Assembly: GCA_965204705.1 (NCBI GenBank) | Contig: OZ242006.1 | Span: 4,526,001-4,590,000 of the forward strand | From: Bin5 sp965204705 | GTDB taxonomy: Bacteria > Chloroflexota > Anaerolineae > Caldilineales > Caldilineaceae | Direction of reading: 5' to 3' | Length of the DNA: 64,000 nt | Shown: in pieces, positions 27,613 through 37,235 of the stretch | Layout: each line of letters begins with the position of its first letter | Numbering within the stretch: position 1 is the stretch's first letter | Translations under genes and position numbers: made by a program | Notes under the pieces: generated by a model | What the model was told of the DNA's origin: nothing | Seen by the model: the letters and a program-made list of their open reading frames with translations, nothing else | Databases searched by the model: none

Positions 27613-28740
27613 TTGCTTAACAATCTAGTATTGCCGAAGATAGAAGTTGAGGCTAGTTCAAAGAACTATGGCCATTTTGTGATCAGCCCGCTGGAAAGCG
27701 GATATGGGATTACATTAGGGAACTCGTTGCGGCGGGTTTTGCTGTCGAGCTTGCCTGGCGCTGCGGTAACGTCAATTTCGGTCAGTGGTGTGCATCATGA
27801 GTTTTCTACGATCGATCATGTGCTGGAAGATGCCACCCGCCTGATATTGAATGTCAAGCAGATTCGATTCAGGAGCGAAAGCGCAGAGCCTGTTCGCGTT
27901 TCGGTAGAGGTATACCATGAAGGTCCGGTAACGGCAGGGGATTTGAACAGCCCTCCAGAGGTTGAGATCGTTAACCCGGACCTGTACCTGCTGTTTGCCG
28001 ACTCGAACGAGGTGGACCTGGACATTGAGATGGTCGTGGAGCAGGGCCGGGGTTACAGTCCGGCTGAGGAGCGGGTGCAGCTGCCTTTGGGCGAGATCCC
28101 TGTGGATGCGATTTTCAGTCCGGTAAAGAAGGCGTCGTACCGGGTGGAACGCACCCGAATCGGCCAACAGACCGACTATGACAGGCTGAATCTGGAAGTG
28201 TGGACGGACGGCACGATTTCGCCAGAGGATTCGATGCGTCAGGCCGCCGACATACTCGTTCAGCATCTGAGTTTGTTTGTGGGCGATCGCACAACGATGG
28301 TGGAGTTGCCTGAGGAGGAGGAGGAGAGCATTCCCAGCCGTGTTGCCGAGGCGCCGATAGAGGAGCTTGAGCTGACGGTGAGGGCGTACAACTGCCTGAA
28401 GCGGGCAGGCATCACGAAGGTTGGGGAGATTCTGAAGCGGATGGAAAAGGGTGAAGATGAGATGCTCGCCATCCGCAATTTTGGCAAGAAGTCGCTGGAT
28501 GAACTGGTAGAGAAGCTGAGCGAGAAGGGATACATGAACGTGGTGGGCGTCGATCTCAGCGCCTATCTGGGTGGAGGCAACGGTACGGAGGTTGAGGAGA
28601 TTTTGGCCGAAGCAGTTGTAGCTGCGGAAGCTGAAACGGCCGGGACCGAAGAAGCTGAAGCCGAAGAAGCTGAAGCCGAAGCGGCTGAAGCAGTAGAGAT
28701 TGTTGACGAAGCGAGCTTAACGCCGCTACCGGAGGAATAG
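27613..28740 (+). CDS. rpoA: RNA polymerase alpha subunit with acidic tail
   Basis: The N-terminal domain (about 1-235: GNSLRRVLLSSLPGAAVTS) drives dimerisation and beta/beta' assembly. The C-terminal domain (about 250-320: LTVRAYNCLKRAGITKVGEI) contacts UP elements and activators. The 375-residue product exceeds the usual ~315-330 because of a 50-residue Glu/Ala tail made of EAEAEEAEAE units, encoded by near-identical GAAGCTGAAGCC repeats. Translation starts at TTG 27613, after GGGAGGGG. Confidence 0.95.
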   Translation: MLNNLVLPKIEVEASSKNYGHFVISPLESGYGITLGNSLRRVLLSSLPGAAVTSISVSGVHHEFSTIDHVLEDATRLILNVKQIRFRSESAEPVRVSVEVYHEGPVTAGDLNSPPEVEIVNPDLYLLFADSNEVDLDIEMVVEQGRGYSPAEERVQLPLGEIPVDAIFSPVKKASYRVERTRIGQQTDYDRLNLEVWTDGTISPEDSMRQAADILVQHLSLFVGDRTTMVELPEEEEESIPSRVAEAPIEELELTVRAYNCLKRAGITKVGEILKRMEKGEDEMLAIRNFGKKSLDELVEKLSEKGYMNVVGVDLSAYLGGGNGTEVEEILAEAVVAAEAETAGTEEAEAEEAEAEAAEAVEIVDEASLTPLPEE

Positions 28741-28744
28741 CACG

Positions 28745-29131
28745 ATGCGACACCAGATCGCGGGTCAGAAGTTAAGCCGGAACGCGTCGCAACGCAAGGC
28801 CCTGTTCCGCAACCTGATCCGAGAACTCTATATTCACGAACGGATAACGACTACTCAGGCCAAGGCGCGGGCGATGCGCGGCGATGCCGAGAAGCTGATT
28901 ACGAAGGCAAAGCACGGCCTGGCAGGCAAGATTGACCGTGTACATGCGCAGCGCCAGGTTGTGGCGTACCTGAATGACAAGGCGGTCGCGAAGAAGGTCT
29001 TTGATGAACTGGCTCCCCGCTATGAGGCGCGGAACGGAGGGTATACACGAATAGTCAAGTTGGGCAAAAGGTTCGGTGACGCGGCCGATATGGCTGTCAT
29101 CGAATTGGTGACGGACGGCAGCAGCGAATAG
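28745..29131 (+). CDS. rplQ: 50S ribosomal protein L17
   Basis: The 128-residue product starts MRHQIAGQKLSRNASQRKAL and has LIRELYIHERITTTQAKA, typical of L17 near the tunnel exit. The start lies 4 bp after the rpoA stop, inside the last gene pair of the alpha operon. Confidence 0.97.
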   Translation: MRHQIAGQKLSRNASQRKALFRNLIRELYIHERITTTQAKARAMRGDAEKLITKAKHGLAGKIDRVHAQRQVVAYLNDKAVAKKVFDELAPRYEARNGGYTRIVKLGKRFGDAADMAVIELVTDGSSE

Positions 29132-29230
29132 GTGTGTAGGTTTGCCGTCGAAGGCAGGTGTTTGCAGGGTTGGATGCAGTTGGCAGGGTAGTTGCGTTGC
29201 GGTCGAGTGCGCCACGCCGGTGAGGAGCGA

Positions 29231-30043
29231 ATGCCCAGGGTCGCCGGTCTGATCGCTTACGACGGCACAGACTTCTGTGGATTTCAGGTCCAAAGGGAGG
29301 CGCCGACGGTCCAGGGTGCATTGGAAGAGGCACTGGAGGACCTTACCGGCGCACAGTGTCGGGTAAGCGGGGCAGGAAGGACTGACACAGGCGTTCACGC
29401 CAGAGGGCAGGTAATTGCGGTTGAAGTACCCTGGCGGCATTCGCTGGAAGGTCTGCGTCAGGCCTGGAACCAACGGTTGCCCGCTTCGATACTGGTCCGC
29501 TGTCTTGCGGAGGCGCCGGAAGGGTTCCATCCTCGATTCAGCGCTGTGGAGCGGACTTACCGCTACACGACGTGGGCGCCAGCGTTTGAGGGCGACGGAG
29601 CGAGACGTTTTCCTCTTGTTGACCGGTTTGCGTTGGTGTTGCCCAAGCGGCCAGACCTGGAAGCGATGAACGGCGCCGCCCGGTTGTTGACGGGGACACA
29701 CGACTTTGCCACGTTTGGGCAGGCGCCTCAAGGAGAGAATACGGTTCGTCGAATCGTGTCGCTCTTTTGGGAACGGGTGGAGGAGACGCTGCCGGCGCTG
29801 GACCCGTATCCGTCCGAACGGCTGGTCCTGACAGTTTCGGCCAACGCATTTTTGCGACGGATGGCGCGTAATCTGGCCGGCTCGTTGCTGGCGGTTGGTT
29901 TGGGAACGTGGCGGGCCGATGAACTGACTGCGGCGTTGAATGCGAAAGACCGCAGCCGCTCAGCGCCGCCGCTCCCGCCCAATGGGCTTGTTCTGGAGCG
30001 AGTACAGTACGCAGAGTATCCTGAGCTATTTTCTGCGCATTAA
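29231..30043 (+). CDS. truA: tRNA pseudouridine(38-40) synthase
   Basis: TruA converts U38-U40 of tRNA anticodon arms to pseudouridine. The 270 residues include YDGTDFCGFQ and the catalytic segment SGAGRTDTGVHARGQV with the active-site Asp. The later FLRRMARNLAGSLLAVG segment is also conserved. The ATG at 29231 follows GAGGAG; an upstream frame start (29192) is not conserved. truA between rplQ and rplM is a common bacterial order. Confidence 0.95.
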   Translation: MPRVAGLIAYDGTDFCGFQVQREAPTVQGALEEALEDLTGAQCRVSGAGRTDTGVHARGQVIAVEVPWRHSLEGLRQAWNQRLPASILVRCLAEAPEGFHPRFSAVERTYRYTTWAPAFEGDGARRFPLVDRFALVLPKRPDLEAMNGAARLLTGTHDFATFGQAPQGENTVRRIVSLFWERVEETLPALDPYPSERLVLTVSANAFLRRMARNLAGSLLAVGLGTWRADELTAALNAKDRSRSAPPLPPNGLVLERVQYAEYPELFSAH

Positions 30044-30099
30044 TAGTATTGTTTTCAATTGCAGGGAATGGATGCAGGACCGAATGAGGAGACTACAGG

Positions 30100-30552
30100 G
30101 TGAAGACACTGAGCCTGAGTTATGAAGAGGCCAAGAGCGGACGTGAATGGTGGGTCGTTGATGCAACCGACAAGACGCTTGGTCGGTTGGCATCGGAGAT
30201 TGCCCAGGTTCTGCGGGGTAAGCACAAGCCGAGTTTCACGCCCAACGTGGACTGTGGTGACTTCGTGATTGTCATCAACTGCGACAAATTTCACGTGACC
30301 GGCAACAGGCTGGATCAGAAGCGTTATTACCGGCATTCCCGTTATCCCGGCGGCTTGAAGAGCCGGACGATGCGGGAACAGTTGGAAAGACAGCCGCAGA
30401 AGATAATTTATGAAGCGGTCAAAGGTATGGTTCCGAAGACCCGCCTCGGTCGCGCCCAGATGAAGAAGCTAAGAGTCTACGCCGGTCCGGATCATCCGCA
30501 CAAGGCGCAAAAGCCGAAGGTGCTGGCACTGCAGGAGAGCAGATATGAGTGA
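30100..30552 (+). CDS. rplM: 50S ribosomal protein L13
   Basis: The 150-residue protein has WWVVDATDKTLGRLASEIA, the DFVIVINCDKFHVTGNR segment and YYRHSRYPGGLKSRTM, all L13 hallmarks. It starts with GTG at 30100. Its stop overlaps the start of rpsI by 8 bp, so the two are translationally coupled. Confidence 0.97.
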   Translation: MKTLSLSYEEAKSGREWWVVDATDKTLGRLASEIAQVLRGKHKPSFTPNVDCGDFVIVINCDKFHVTGNRLDQKRYYRHSRYPGGLKSRTMREQLERQPQKIIYEAVKGMVPKTRLGRAQMKKLRVYAGPDHPHKAQKPKVLALQESRYE

Positions 30553-30934
30553 GTATATCGAGGCTGTTGGACGACGCAAGAGTGCGACGGCCCGCGTGCG
30601 GCTGTATGAAGGAGACGGAGAGATAATCGTAAACAGTTTGCCGATGAACGGTTATTTCGGGCGCGCTTTGGATCAGATGGTGATCCGGCAGCCACTGTCT
30701 CTGACGGGCACGGAGAACAGCTTCAATATCAGCATTAAGGTCCATGGCGGGGGTGAAGGCGGTCAAGCCCACGCAGCCCGGCACGGTTTGTCGCGGGCTC
30801 TGGTGGCAGCGGATCCGAATCTGCGGCCAACTTTGAAGGCTGCGGGATTTCTCACGCGCGATGCACGCGTCAAGGAACGCATGAAGCCAGGCCTCAAGCG
30901 GGCGCGCAAGGCTCCGCAGTACACCAAGCGGTGA
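30545..30934 (+). CDS. rpsI: 30S ribosomal protein S9
   Basis: The 129-residue protein carries EAVGRRKSATARVRLYEG, GGGEGGQAHAARHGLSRAL and the C-terminal RKAPQYTKR, whose terminal Arg reaches the P-site anticodon. It is the last gene before the operon terminator. Confidence 0.97.
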   Translation: MSEYIEAVGRRKSATARVRLYEGDGEIIVNSLPMNGYFGRALDQMVIRQPLSLTGTENSFNISIKVHGGGEGGQAHAARHGLSRALVAADPNLRPTLKAAGFLTRDARVKERMKPGLKRARKAPQYTKR

Positions 30935-30963
30935 GAGGGGCACGCCAGAAATCGACGCATTAC

Positions 30964-30991
30964 AAAAGCGGTGGCCAAGCCATCGCTTTTT
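30964..30991 (+). terminator. Intrinsic terminator closing the ribosomal cluster
   Basis: AAAAGCGGTGG (30964-30974), loop CCAAG, and CCATCGCTTTT (30980-30990) form an 11-bp stem with one G-T pair. It ends in a run of five T. Confidence 0.9.
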
Positions 30992-31058
30992 GTTCGTTTG
31001 CATTTCTGGCAGTTTCGGACGTGCGGCATTCGGGTTAACGGAGAGGAGTCCGACTTCA

Positions 31059-31673
31059 GTGGTGATACGGTGCGGATTTCTTGTCATTGCCGGTTCGGCA
31101 GATTCCGACGATGTGGATGGAATCGTTGGAGACGTGCGGAGATCGCTGGCCGGCGTTCTGGGCGGGTTGCTACCCATCCTCAGTCGCGTTTACAGGGAGC
31201 CTCCTCGCTACCAGTTGGAGGAGACCCTGCGGCAGTGGTGTGATGAAGAGGAGCTGGACCTGATCGTGACGGTGGGGGGTACGTTCCCGGCGCCTGGACC
31301 TTCTGCCGGTGAGATCGTACCGGAAGCCACGGCGGCAGTATTAGAGCGGTTGATGCCCTCACTGCCGGAGAGAATGCGTGCCAAGGCCGCGGCGACGAAT
31401 CCGACGGCGCTATTGGATAGAGGCGTTGCAGGCATCCGCGGGCGGACGTTGATTATCAATCTGCCTGGCGGGGAGGCGCTGACAGCGACGTTTCTGGAGA
31501 GTATCCTGGACGTAGTCCCTTCGATCACTGTGCGGCTTGGGGTGGGAGATGAACAGCCCGCCAGTGAGGACGCCCCGGTTTCACCTAGTCACGAGGCGGT
31601 GAAGCCAAGAACCGGTGCCTTGGACAAGGAGGAGTTCGCCGCTTTTTTGCAGAGGAGGAAAGAGGGGTTGTGA
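31059..31673 (+). CDS. MogA/MoaB-like molybdopterin-binding protein
   Basis: The domain resembles MogA/MoaB (molybdopterin adenylyltransferase family), which prepares molybdopterin for molybdenum insertion. It contains DLIVTVGGT, a long helix region with ERMRAKAAATNPTALL, and GIRGRTLIINLPG, in the same order as MogA. The usual GGTG continues here as GGTFPAPGPS, so catalytic competence is uncertain. The start is set at the GTG 31059; 31062 or a TTG at 30990 are alternatives. About 35 residues after the domain are unassigned. MsrP at 46361 would need such a cofactor. Confidence 0.75.
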   Translation: MVIRCGFLVIAGSADSDDVDGIVGDVRRSLAGVLGGLLPILSRVYREPPRYQLEETLRQWCDEEELDLIVTVGGTFPAPGPSAGEIVPEATAAVLERLMPSLPERMRAKAAATNPTALLDRGVAGIRGRTLIINLPGGEALTATFLESILDVVPSITVRLGVGDEQPASEDAPVSPSHEAVKPRTGALDKEEFAAFLQRRKEGL

Positions 31674-31739
31674 CCTGTTGCCAGCGGGGGCGACCGAAGA
31701 GAGTAGTTGCAGGCAGCAGGAATCGAATGGGCCGGTATT

Positions 31740-31769
31740 TTGACTTTTGGAATCCGTTGGGCGTAATAT
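31740..31769 (+). promoter_or_regulatory. Promoter of trxA
   Basis: TTGACT (31740-31745), an 18-bp spacer and TAATAT (31764-31769) form a good sigma-70-type promoter in a local AT-rich patch. The predicted leader to trxA is about 125 nt. Confidence 0.6.
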
Positions 31770-31900
31770 ATATTTTTGTAGGTTACTCTACAGCCGTGGC
31801 AGACATCGCTTGTTAATATGGGTTTTGTCTGGCAAGGTCGAGACGGACCGGCGGAAGTTTGCAGTTTGTACGCTCGCATACAGGAGTGGGAGACAAGAAA

Positions 31901-32230
31901 ATGGGCGAGAACACGGTAGTTGTCACAGACGCGAATTTTGAAGATGAAGTCATTCAGTCGGAAGTCCCGGTACTGGTGGATTTCTGGGCGGAATGGTGCG
32001 GTCCCTGCAAGATGATCGCGCCGGTACTTGATGAGATTGCTACCGAGCTTGACGGAAAACTGACGATCGGCAAGCTCGATGTGGACGAGAATCAGAGCAC
32101 AGCGATGGCATTTGGCGTTATGAGCATTCCCACGCTGATGTTGTTCAAGGGCGGCCAGCAGGTGGAGACGATTGTTGGTTTTCAGCAGAAGGCCCAACTG
32201 CTTGGAAAGATTCAGGCGCATTTGAACTGA
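31901..32230 (+). CDS. trxA: Thioredoxin
   Basis: A 109-residue cytosolic disulfide reductase with the active site WCGPCK and the cis-proline loop SIPTLMLFKGG. The start MGENTVVV at 31901 gives the normal length; the longer frame from 31859 overlaps the leader. It is monocistronic, with its own promoter and terminator. Confidence 0.96.
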   Translation: MGENTVVVTDANFEDEVIQSEVPVLVDFWAEWCGPCKMIAPVLDEIATELDGKLTIGKLDVDENQSTAMAFGVMSIPTLMLFKGGQQVETIVGFQQKAQLLGKIQAHLN

Positions 32231-32256
32231 CGACAGTTTGAATTGGATTCGTGCAG

Positions 32257-32285
32257 AGACCTGCCGCGATTGCGGCAGGTCTTTT
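32257..32285 (+). terminator. Terminator of trxA
   Basis: AGACCTGCCGC (32257-32267) and GCGGCAGGTCT (32272-32282) form a perfect 11-bp stem with a 4-nt loop, followed by TTTTC. Confidence 0.9.
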
Positions 32286-32381
32286 CGTTCCTTAGACCGG
32301 GTACTATTACCAGTACGGTGGCGTGGCGGAGGCGACGCGCCATCACAATAGTATTTCACCACTATTGGAGGGAGCACTGAA

Positions 32382-33752
32382 ATGAGCAGACAGAAAAAGG
32401 TAATCTTGAGTGAGTCGGAGATGCCGACCCACTGGTATAACATCAACGCCGACTTGCCGGCGGCGGGGGTTGAGCTGTCACCGCCACTGCATCCGGGTAC
32501 TGGTCAGCCGATAGGTCCGGAGGACTTGGCGCCCCTCTTTCCGATGTCATTGATTCTGCAGGAGGTCAGCGCCGAGCGCTATATCGAGATCCCTGAGCCG
32601 GTGCAGGATGTATACCGTATATGGCGGCCAACGCCTCTTTTGCGGGCGTATGAGTGGGAGAAGGCTCTGGATACCCCGGCGCGCATCTACTACAAGTATG
32701 AAGGTGTGAGCCCGTCCGGCAGCCACAAGCCGAACACAGCGGTGCCGCAGGTCTTCTATAACAAGGAGGAGGGTGTATCCCGCCTTGCGACGGAGACAGG
32801 CGCGGGTCAGTGGGGGAGTGCGCTCAGTTTCGCCTGCCAGATTTTCGGCATGGAGTGCAAGGTGTATATGGTACGGGTCAGCTATGAGCAGAAGCCTTAC
32901 CGGAAGGTGATGATGCAGACGTGGGGGGCGGAGGTCGTGCCGAGCCCCAGCCCGGATACGAACGCCGGCCGCCAGATTCTGGCGGAGACTCCAGACAGCA
33001 CGGGCAGCCTGGGGATTGCGATCTCGGAAGCGGTGGAGGACGCAGCCACACGTGAGGATACGAAGTACTCGCTCGGCTCGGTTCTGAATCATGTGCTTCT
33101 GCACCAGACGGTCGTCGGCCAGGAGGTGATCAGCGGGCTGGAGGCGTTCGGTGAGGACTGGCCGGACGTGCTGGTGGGTTGTACGGGGGGCGGCAGCAAC
33201 TTTGGCGGCTTTGCGTTCCCATTTTTGAGGGAGAACATCAGCGGCGGCAGGAACGCCCGCGTCATTGCGGTGGAACCGGCGGCTGCGCCGAGCCTGACGC
33301 GCGGGGTCTATACGTATGATTTCGGCGACACGGCACAGATGACACCGTTGATTAAGATGCACACGCTGGGACACGACTTTGTGCCGGCGCCGATCCATGC
33401 TGGAGGACTGCGCTATCACGGCATGAGCGCGCAGGTCAGCGCGCTGCATGATGCGGGGTTGATCGAGGCTGTGAACGTTCAGCAGCGGGCGATTTTCGAG
33501 GCCGCGGTCTCCTTTGCGCGTGCGGAGGGAATCCTGCCGGCGCCCGAACCGGCGCATGCGATCTGGGGGGCGATGCAGGAGGCGCTGGCGTGCAGGGAGG
33601 GAGGCGAGAGCAAAGTGATCGTCTTCAATATGTGCGGTCACGGGCACTTCGATCTGGCAGCCTACGAACAGCATCTGGCCGACAACCTGGAGGACTTCGA
33701 ATACCCGGAGGCGGCGATTCGAGCGAGCCTGGAAAAGGTGCCTTCGCTGTAG
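32382..33752 (+). CDS. trpB2: Tryptophan synthase beta-like PLP enzyme (TrpB2 type)
   Basis: TrpB2 proteins condense indole or O-phosphoserine derivatives with PLP and are longer than TrpB1. The 456 residues show the PLP lysine in SPSGSHKPNTA (K116), the substrate loop ETGAGQWGSA, and the phosphate-binding GCTGGGSNFGG. No trpA is adjacent, as is usual for TrpB2, so it may act alone as an indole-salvage enzyme. GGAGGGAG precedes the ATG. Confidence 0.92.
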   Translation: MSRQKKVILSESEMPTHWYNINADLPAAGVELSPPLHPGTGQPIGPEDLAPLFPMSLILQEVSAERYIEIPEPVQDVYRIWRPTPLLRAYEWEKALDTPARIYYKYEGVSPSGSHKPNTAVPQVFYNKEEGVSRLATETGAGQWGSALSFACQIFGMECKVYMVRVSYEQKPYRKVMMQTWGAEVVPSPSPDTNAGRQILAETPDSTGSLGIAISEAVEDAATREDTKYSLGSVLNHVLLHQTVVGQEVISGLEAFGEDWPDVLVGCTGGGSNFGGFAFPFLRENISGGRNARVIAVEPAAAPSLTRGVYTYDFGDTAQMTPLIKMHTLGHDFVPAPIHAGGLRYHGMSAQVSALHDAGLIEAVNVQQRAIFEAAVSFARAEGILPAPEPAHAIWGAMQEALACREGGESKVIVFNMCGHGHFDLAAYEQHLADNLEDFEYPEAAIRASLEKVPSL

Positions 33753-33755
33753 ATG

Positions 33756-33780
33756 CTCCTGGACTGTAGTTTTCCAGGAG
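33756..33780. terminator. Bidirectional hairpin between convergent genes
   Basis: CTCCTGGA (33756-33763) and TCCAGGAG (33773-33780) pair around a loop ending in TTTT. It lies 4 bp past the trpB2 stop and just before the end of the reverse-strand M50-like gene, so it could serve both. Confidence 0.6.
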
Positions 33781-33790
33781 AGGGGCGGGG

Positions 33791-34555
33791 TCAGGCCTGC
33801 CGTTGAGAAAGAAGAAGGTTCGACACCGCTTTCAATGCGAGCAGGACCAGGAAGATGGCCAGATCGATTGCTGCAACGAGGAGGAAGGCGCCGGTCAGTA
33901 GCTGAATCGGACCGAAGAGGAAGTCCAACAGAAGAAGCACATTGCGGCCCGACTGATCGATAAAGACGAACAGGGCGCCGATGAGAACGACATAGATGCC
34001 CAGTGACTTAAGCGGCGCACGATCGCTGGCGCTGGGCATCATCGCGTTGGCGATGGCGAAGAGGAGATAGCTCCACAACAGGCTGTCCGGCTTGTGGGCG
34101 AGCCCGTCTACGACGAAGGTCAGCCCATCCAGCAGCCTGCCGGTGCGCCAGGCAAAGGCGAGTGTCTGCGTATCGAAAACCTGCTCGCCGATAAGAACGA
34201 TCAGCGCGGACCCCACCAGAAGGGGGGCCAGGCCCACCAGGCTATCATACACGGTCCCTCCGGACGAGACTGTCACGCTCCCCAAACCGATGGTATTGCG
34301 GGTGTATTTTGGCCAGACGCGGAAATTGCTGGTCTTCAGACCCAGGAGCCTGGCTACCAGCCAGTGGGAGGCCTCGTGGATGAGGATGCCGGGCAGGTAG
34401 ATCAGGAACAGAATCACCATGGCCATGTCTTCGGAGCCGGAGAGCAGGTAGACGATCTCCTGGATCAGCAGGCCGATTCGCCAGCTGAGCCACCAGAGAC
34501 CAGCGAGCAGGATTAAGAAGAGGACGAAAAAGAGATATGGGGAGAATGGAGACAT
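33791..34555 (-). CDS. M50-like membrane metalloprotease homologue
   Basis: This 254-residue membrane protein has about six hydrophobic segments. HEASH (an HExxH zinc motif) sits in the second or third, in GILIHEASHWLVARLLGLK, as in site-2-protease-like M50 peptidases. The second conserved M50 motif (NxxPxxPLDGG) was not found: the equivalent region reads DRAPLKSLG. It could be a non-canonical protease or an inactive relative. It lies downstream of tpiA on the same strand. Confidence 0.75.
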   Translation of the reverse strand: MSPFSPYLFFVLFLILLAGLWWLSWRIGLLIQEIVYLLSGSEDMAMVILFLIYLPGILIHEASHWLVARLLGLKTSNFRVWPKYTRNTIGLGSVTVSSGGTVYDSLVGLAPLLVGSALIVLIGEQVFDTQTLAFAWRTGRLLDGLTFVVDGLAHKPDSLLWSYLLFAIANAMMPSASDRAPLKSLGIYVVLIGALFVFIDQSGRNVLLLLDFLFGPIQLLTGAFLLVAAIDLAIFLVLLALKAVSNLLLSQRQA

Positions 34556-34669
34556 GAGGGAGGGTGAGGAGAGAGTGAAGAGGAGAGAGAGGCTAGTTGT
34601 TGACCCAGCTGATTTTCGCTCCTTGCTCCTGACAACTGTCCCCCGACGGGTGAACGAGTGGGGCGCGGG

Positions 34670-35437
34670 TCAGCCGGCGTAGAGCTCGGCGGTGATGTTT
34701 ACCATTTCGGCGTAACTGGCTGCCTCAAGGGATGCGCCACCTATCAGCGCGCCGTCGATATCGGGTTGTTGCATGATGGCGCCGATATTGTCCGGTTTGG
34801 TGCTGCCGCCGTAGAGGACGCGAGTCGCGGCGGCGACTGCACCGCCGTGCGTTTCGCGCAGGATGTTGCGTACCAGGCCGCAGATGTCGCCGGCCGTTTC
34901 TGCGGTCGCGGCTCTGCCGGTGCCGATAGCCCAGATGGGTTCGTAGGCGATTACGAGCGATTGAAGTTGGTCACCCACCAGACCGGCCAGGGCGGCCTGC
35001 ACTTGTGTGGTGATCGTGGCGGTGGTTTCGCCGCGTTCGTTCTGGTCGAGGCTTTCGCCTACGCAGACGATCGGGGACAGCTCGTACGCCAAGGCTGCAT
35101 GGGTCTTTTTGTTAACGGTTTCGTCGGTTTCGCCGAAGAGTTGGCGGCGCTCGCTGTGGCCGATGATGACATAGTCGGCGAGGCCCTGGAGCATGGGCGG
35201 GCTGATTTCTCCGGTAAAGGCGCCGCTATCCTGCCAGTGGCAGTTCTGGGCGCCGAGAGAGAATGGCATTGTGGACGATGTCGCCTTCAGCGGGTGCAGA
35301 CAGAGGGATGGCGGGCACAGCAACATCTCCACCGCGGACGTATCTCCGGTTAGCTGGTAAATCTGCCGCGTGAGGGCGAGAGCCTCGGTCACGGTCATGT
35401 TCATTTTCCAGTTGCCGGCCATCATCGGTTTACGCAT
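34670..35437 (-). CDS. tpiA: Triosephosphate isomerase
   Basis: It interconverts dihydroxyacetone phosphate and glyceraldehyde 3-phosphate. The 255 residues include AGNWKMN (catalytic Lys), GHSERR (catalytic His), AYEPIWAIGTG (catalytic Glu) and LYGGSTKPDN in the phosphate loop. It is third in the reverse-strand glycolytic block with gap and pgk. Confidence 0.97.
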   Translation of the reverse strand: MRKPMMAGNWKMNMTVTEALALTRQIYQLTGDTSAVEMLLCPPSLCLHPLKATSSTMPFSLGAQNCHWQDSGAFTGEISPPMLQGLADYVIIGHSERRQLFGETDETVNKKTHAALAYELSPIVCVGESLDQNERGETTATITTQVQAALAGLVGDQLQSLVIAYEPIWAIGTGRAATAETAGDICGLVRNILRETHGGAVAAATRVLYGGSTKPDNIGAIMQQPDIDGALIGGASLEAASYAEMVNITAELYAG

Positions 35438-35635
35438 TTTTGGTGTTCTCCACGGAAGGCTGTGTCAGGCAGCGGCGTGTGAAACTACATAAAGGATGTG
35501 CGGGGACTAGGCAGACACGGGTTGCCATGCGATGGGCAGATCAGTACTTCCTGCAGACATCCTGCCGCCGCCACATTGCGAAAGGTCTTTTTCAGAGGGC
35601 AACCGGATCTGGCGTCCAGCGGCCGCTTGAGAGTT

Positions 35636-36013
35636 CTAACCGGGCTGGGGGTCGTCAGCTTCGGCGTCTTCCGCTTCGGGCGGTGCGTTGAAGCGTATCA
35701 GCTCCTCTTCGTACTCCTCCTGGGTGAGCCAACGCCCGCCGCTGACTTCATGGTGGGAGACCTTTTTGCCGCGGTCGAACCAGATTTCGACTTCGACCTG
35801 GGTAAAACAGCGGTTTTTGCCGCTCCCTTGCAGCACTTTGCGGGTGTAGTAGCGATCGTCGTTCTCTTCATCGCGGCTGAGGCTGTTGACCAGATCGATT
35901 TCGGCCATGATTGGTTCGCGGCAACGGTTGCTGAAGACATAGATGGGGAAAGCGCGATTGTCGCCGCCTCCGCCACCAGAAAAGAACGATGCCAGTTTCT
36001 GTAGAAAGCTCAT
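35636..36013 (-). CDS. Unknown protein inside the glycolytic operon
   Basis: The 125-residue product starts MSFLQKLASFFSGGGGGDN, then has a compact region (YVFSNRCREPI, YYTRKVLQGSGKNRCFTQVE, SGGRWLTQEEYEEEL) and a Glu/Asp-rich tail. I do not recognise the family. The two Cys-containing segments and the WFDRGKKVSHHE stretch might be a small beta-fold. It begins 3 bp after the pgk stop, so it is surely cotranscribed and possibly coupled. No signal peptide or membrane segment is seen. Confidence 0.75.
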   Translation of the reverse strand: MSFLQKLASFFSGGGGGDNRAFPIYVFSNRCREPIMAEIDLVNSLSRDEENDDRYYTRKVLQGSGKNRCFTQVEVEIWFDRGKKVSHHEVSGGRWLTQEEYEEELIRFNAPPEAEDAEADDPQPG

Positions 36014-36016
36014 AGG

Positions 36017-37204
<1,188 letters not shown>

Positions 37205-37235
37205 GTCTCCGTGCCTTTGGTGGATGGCGGTGGAA

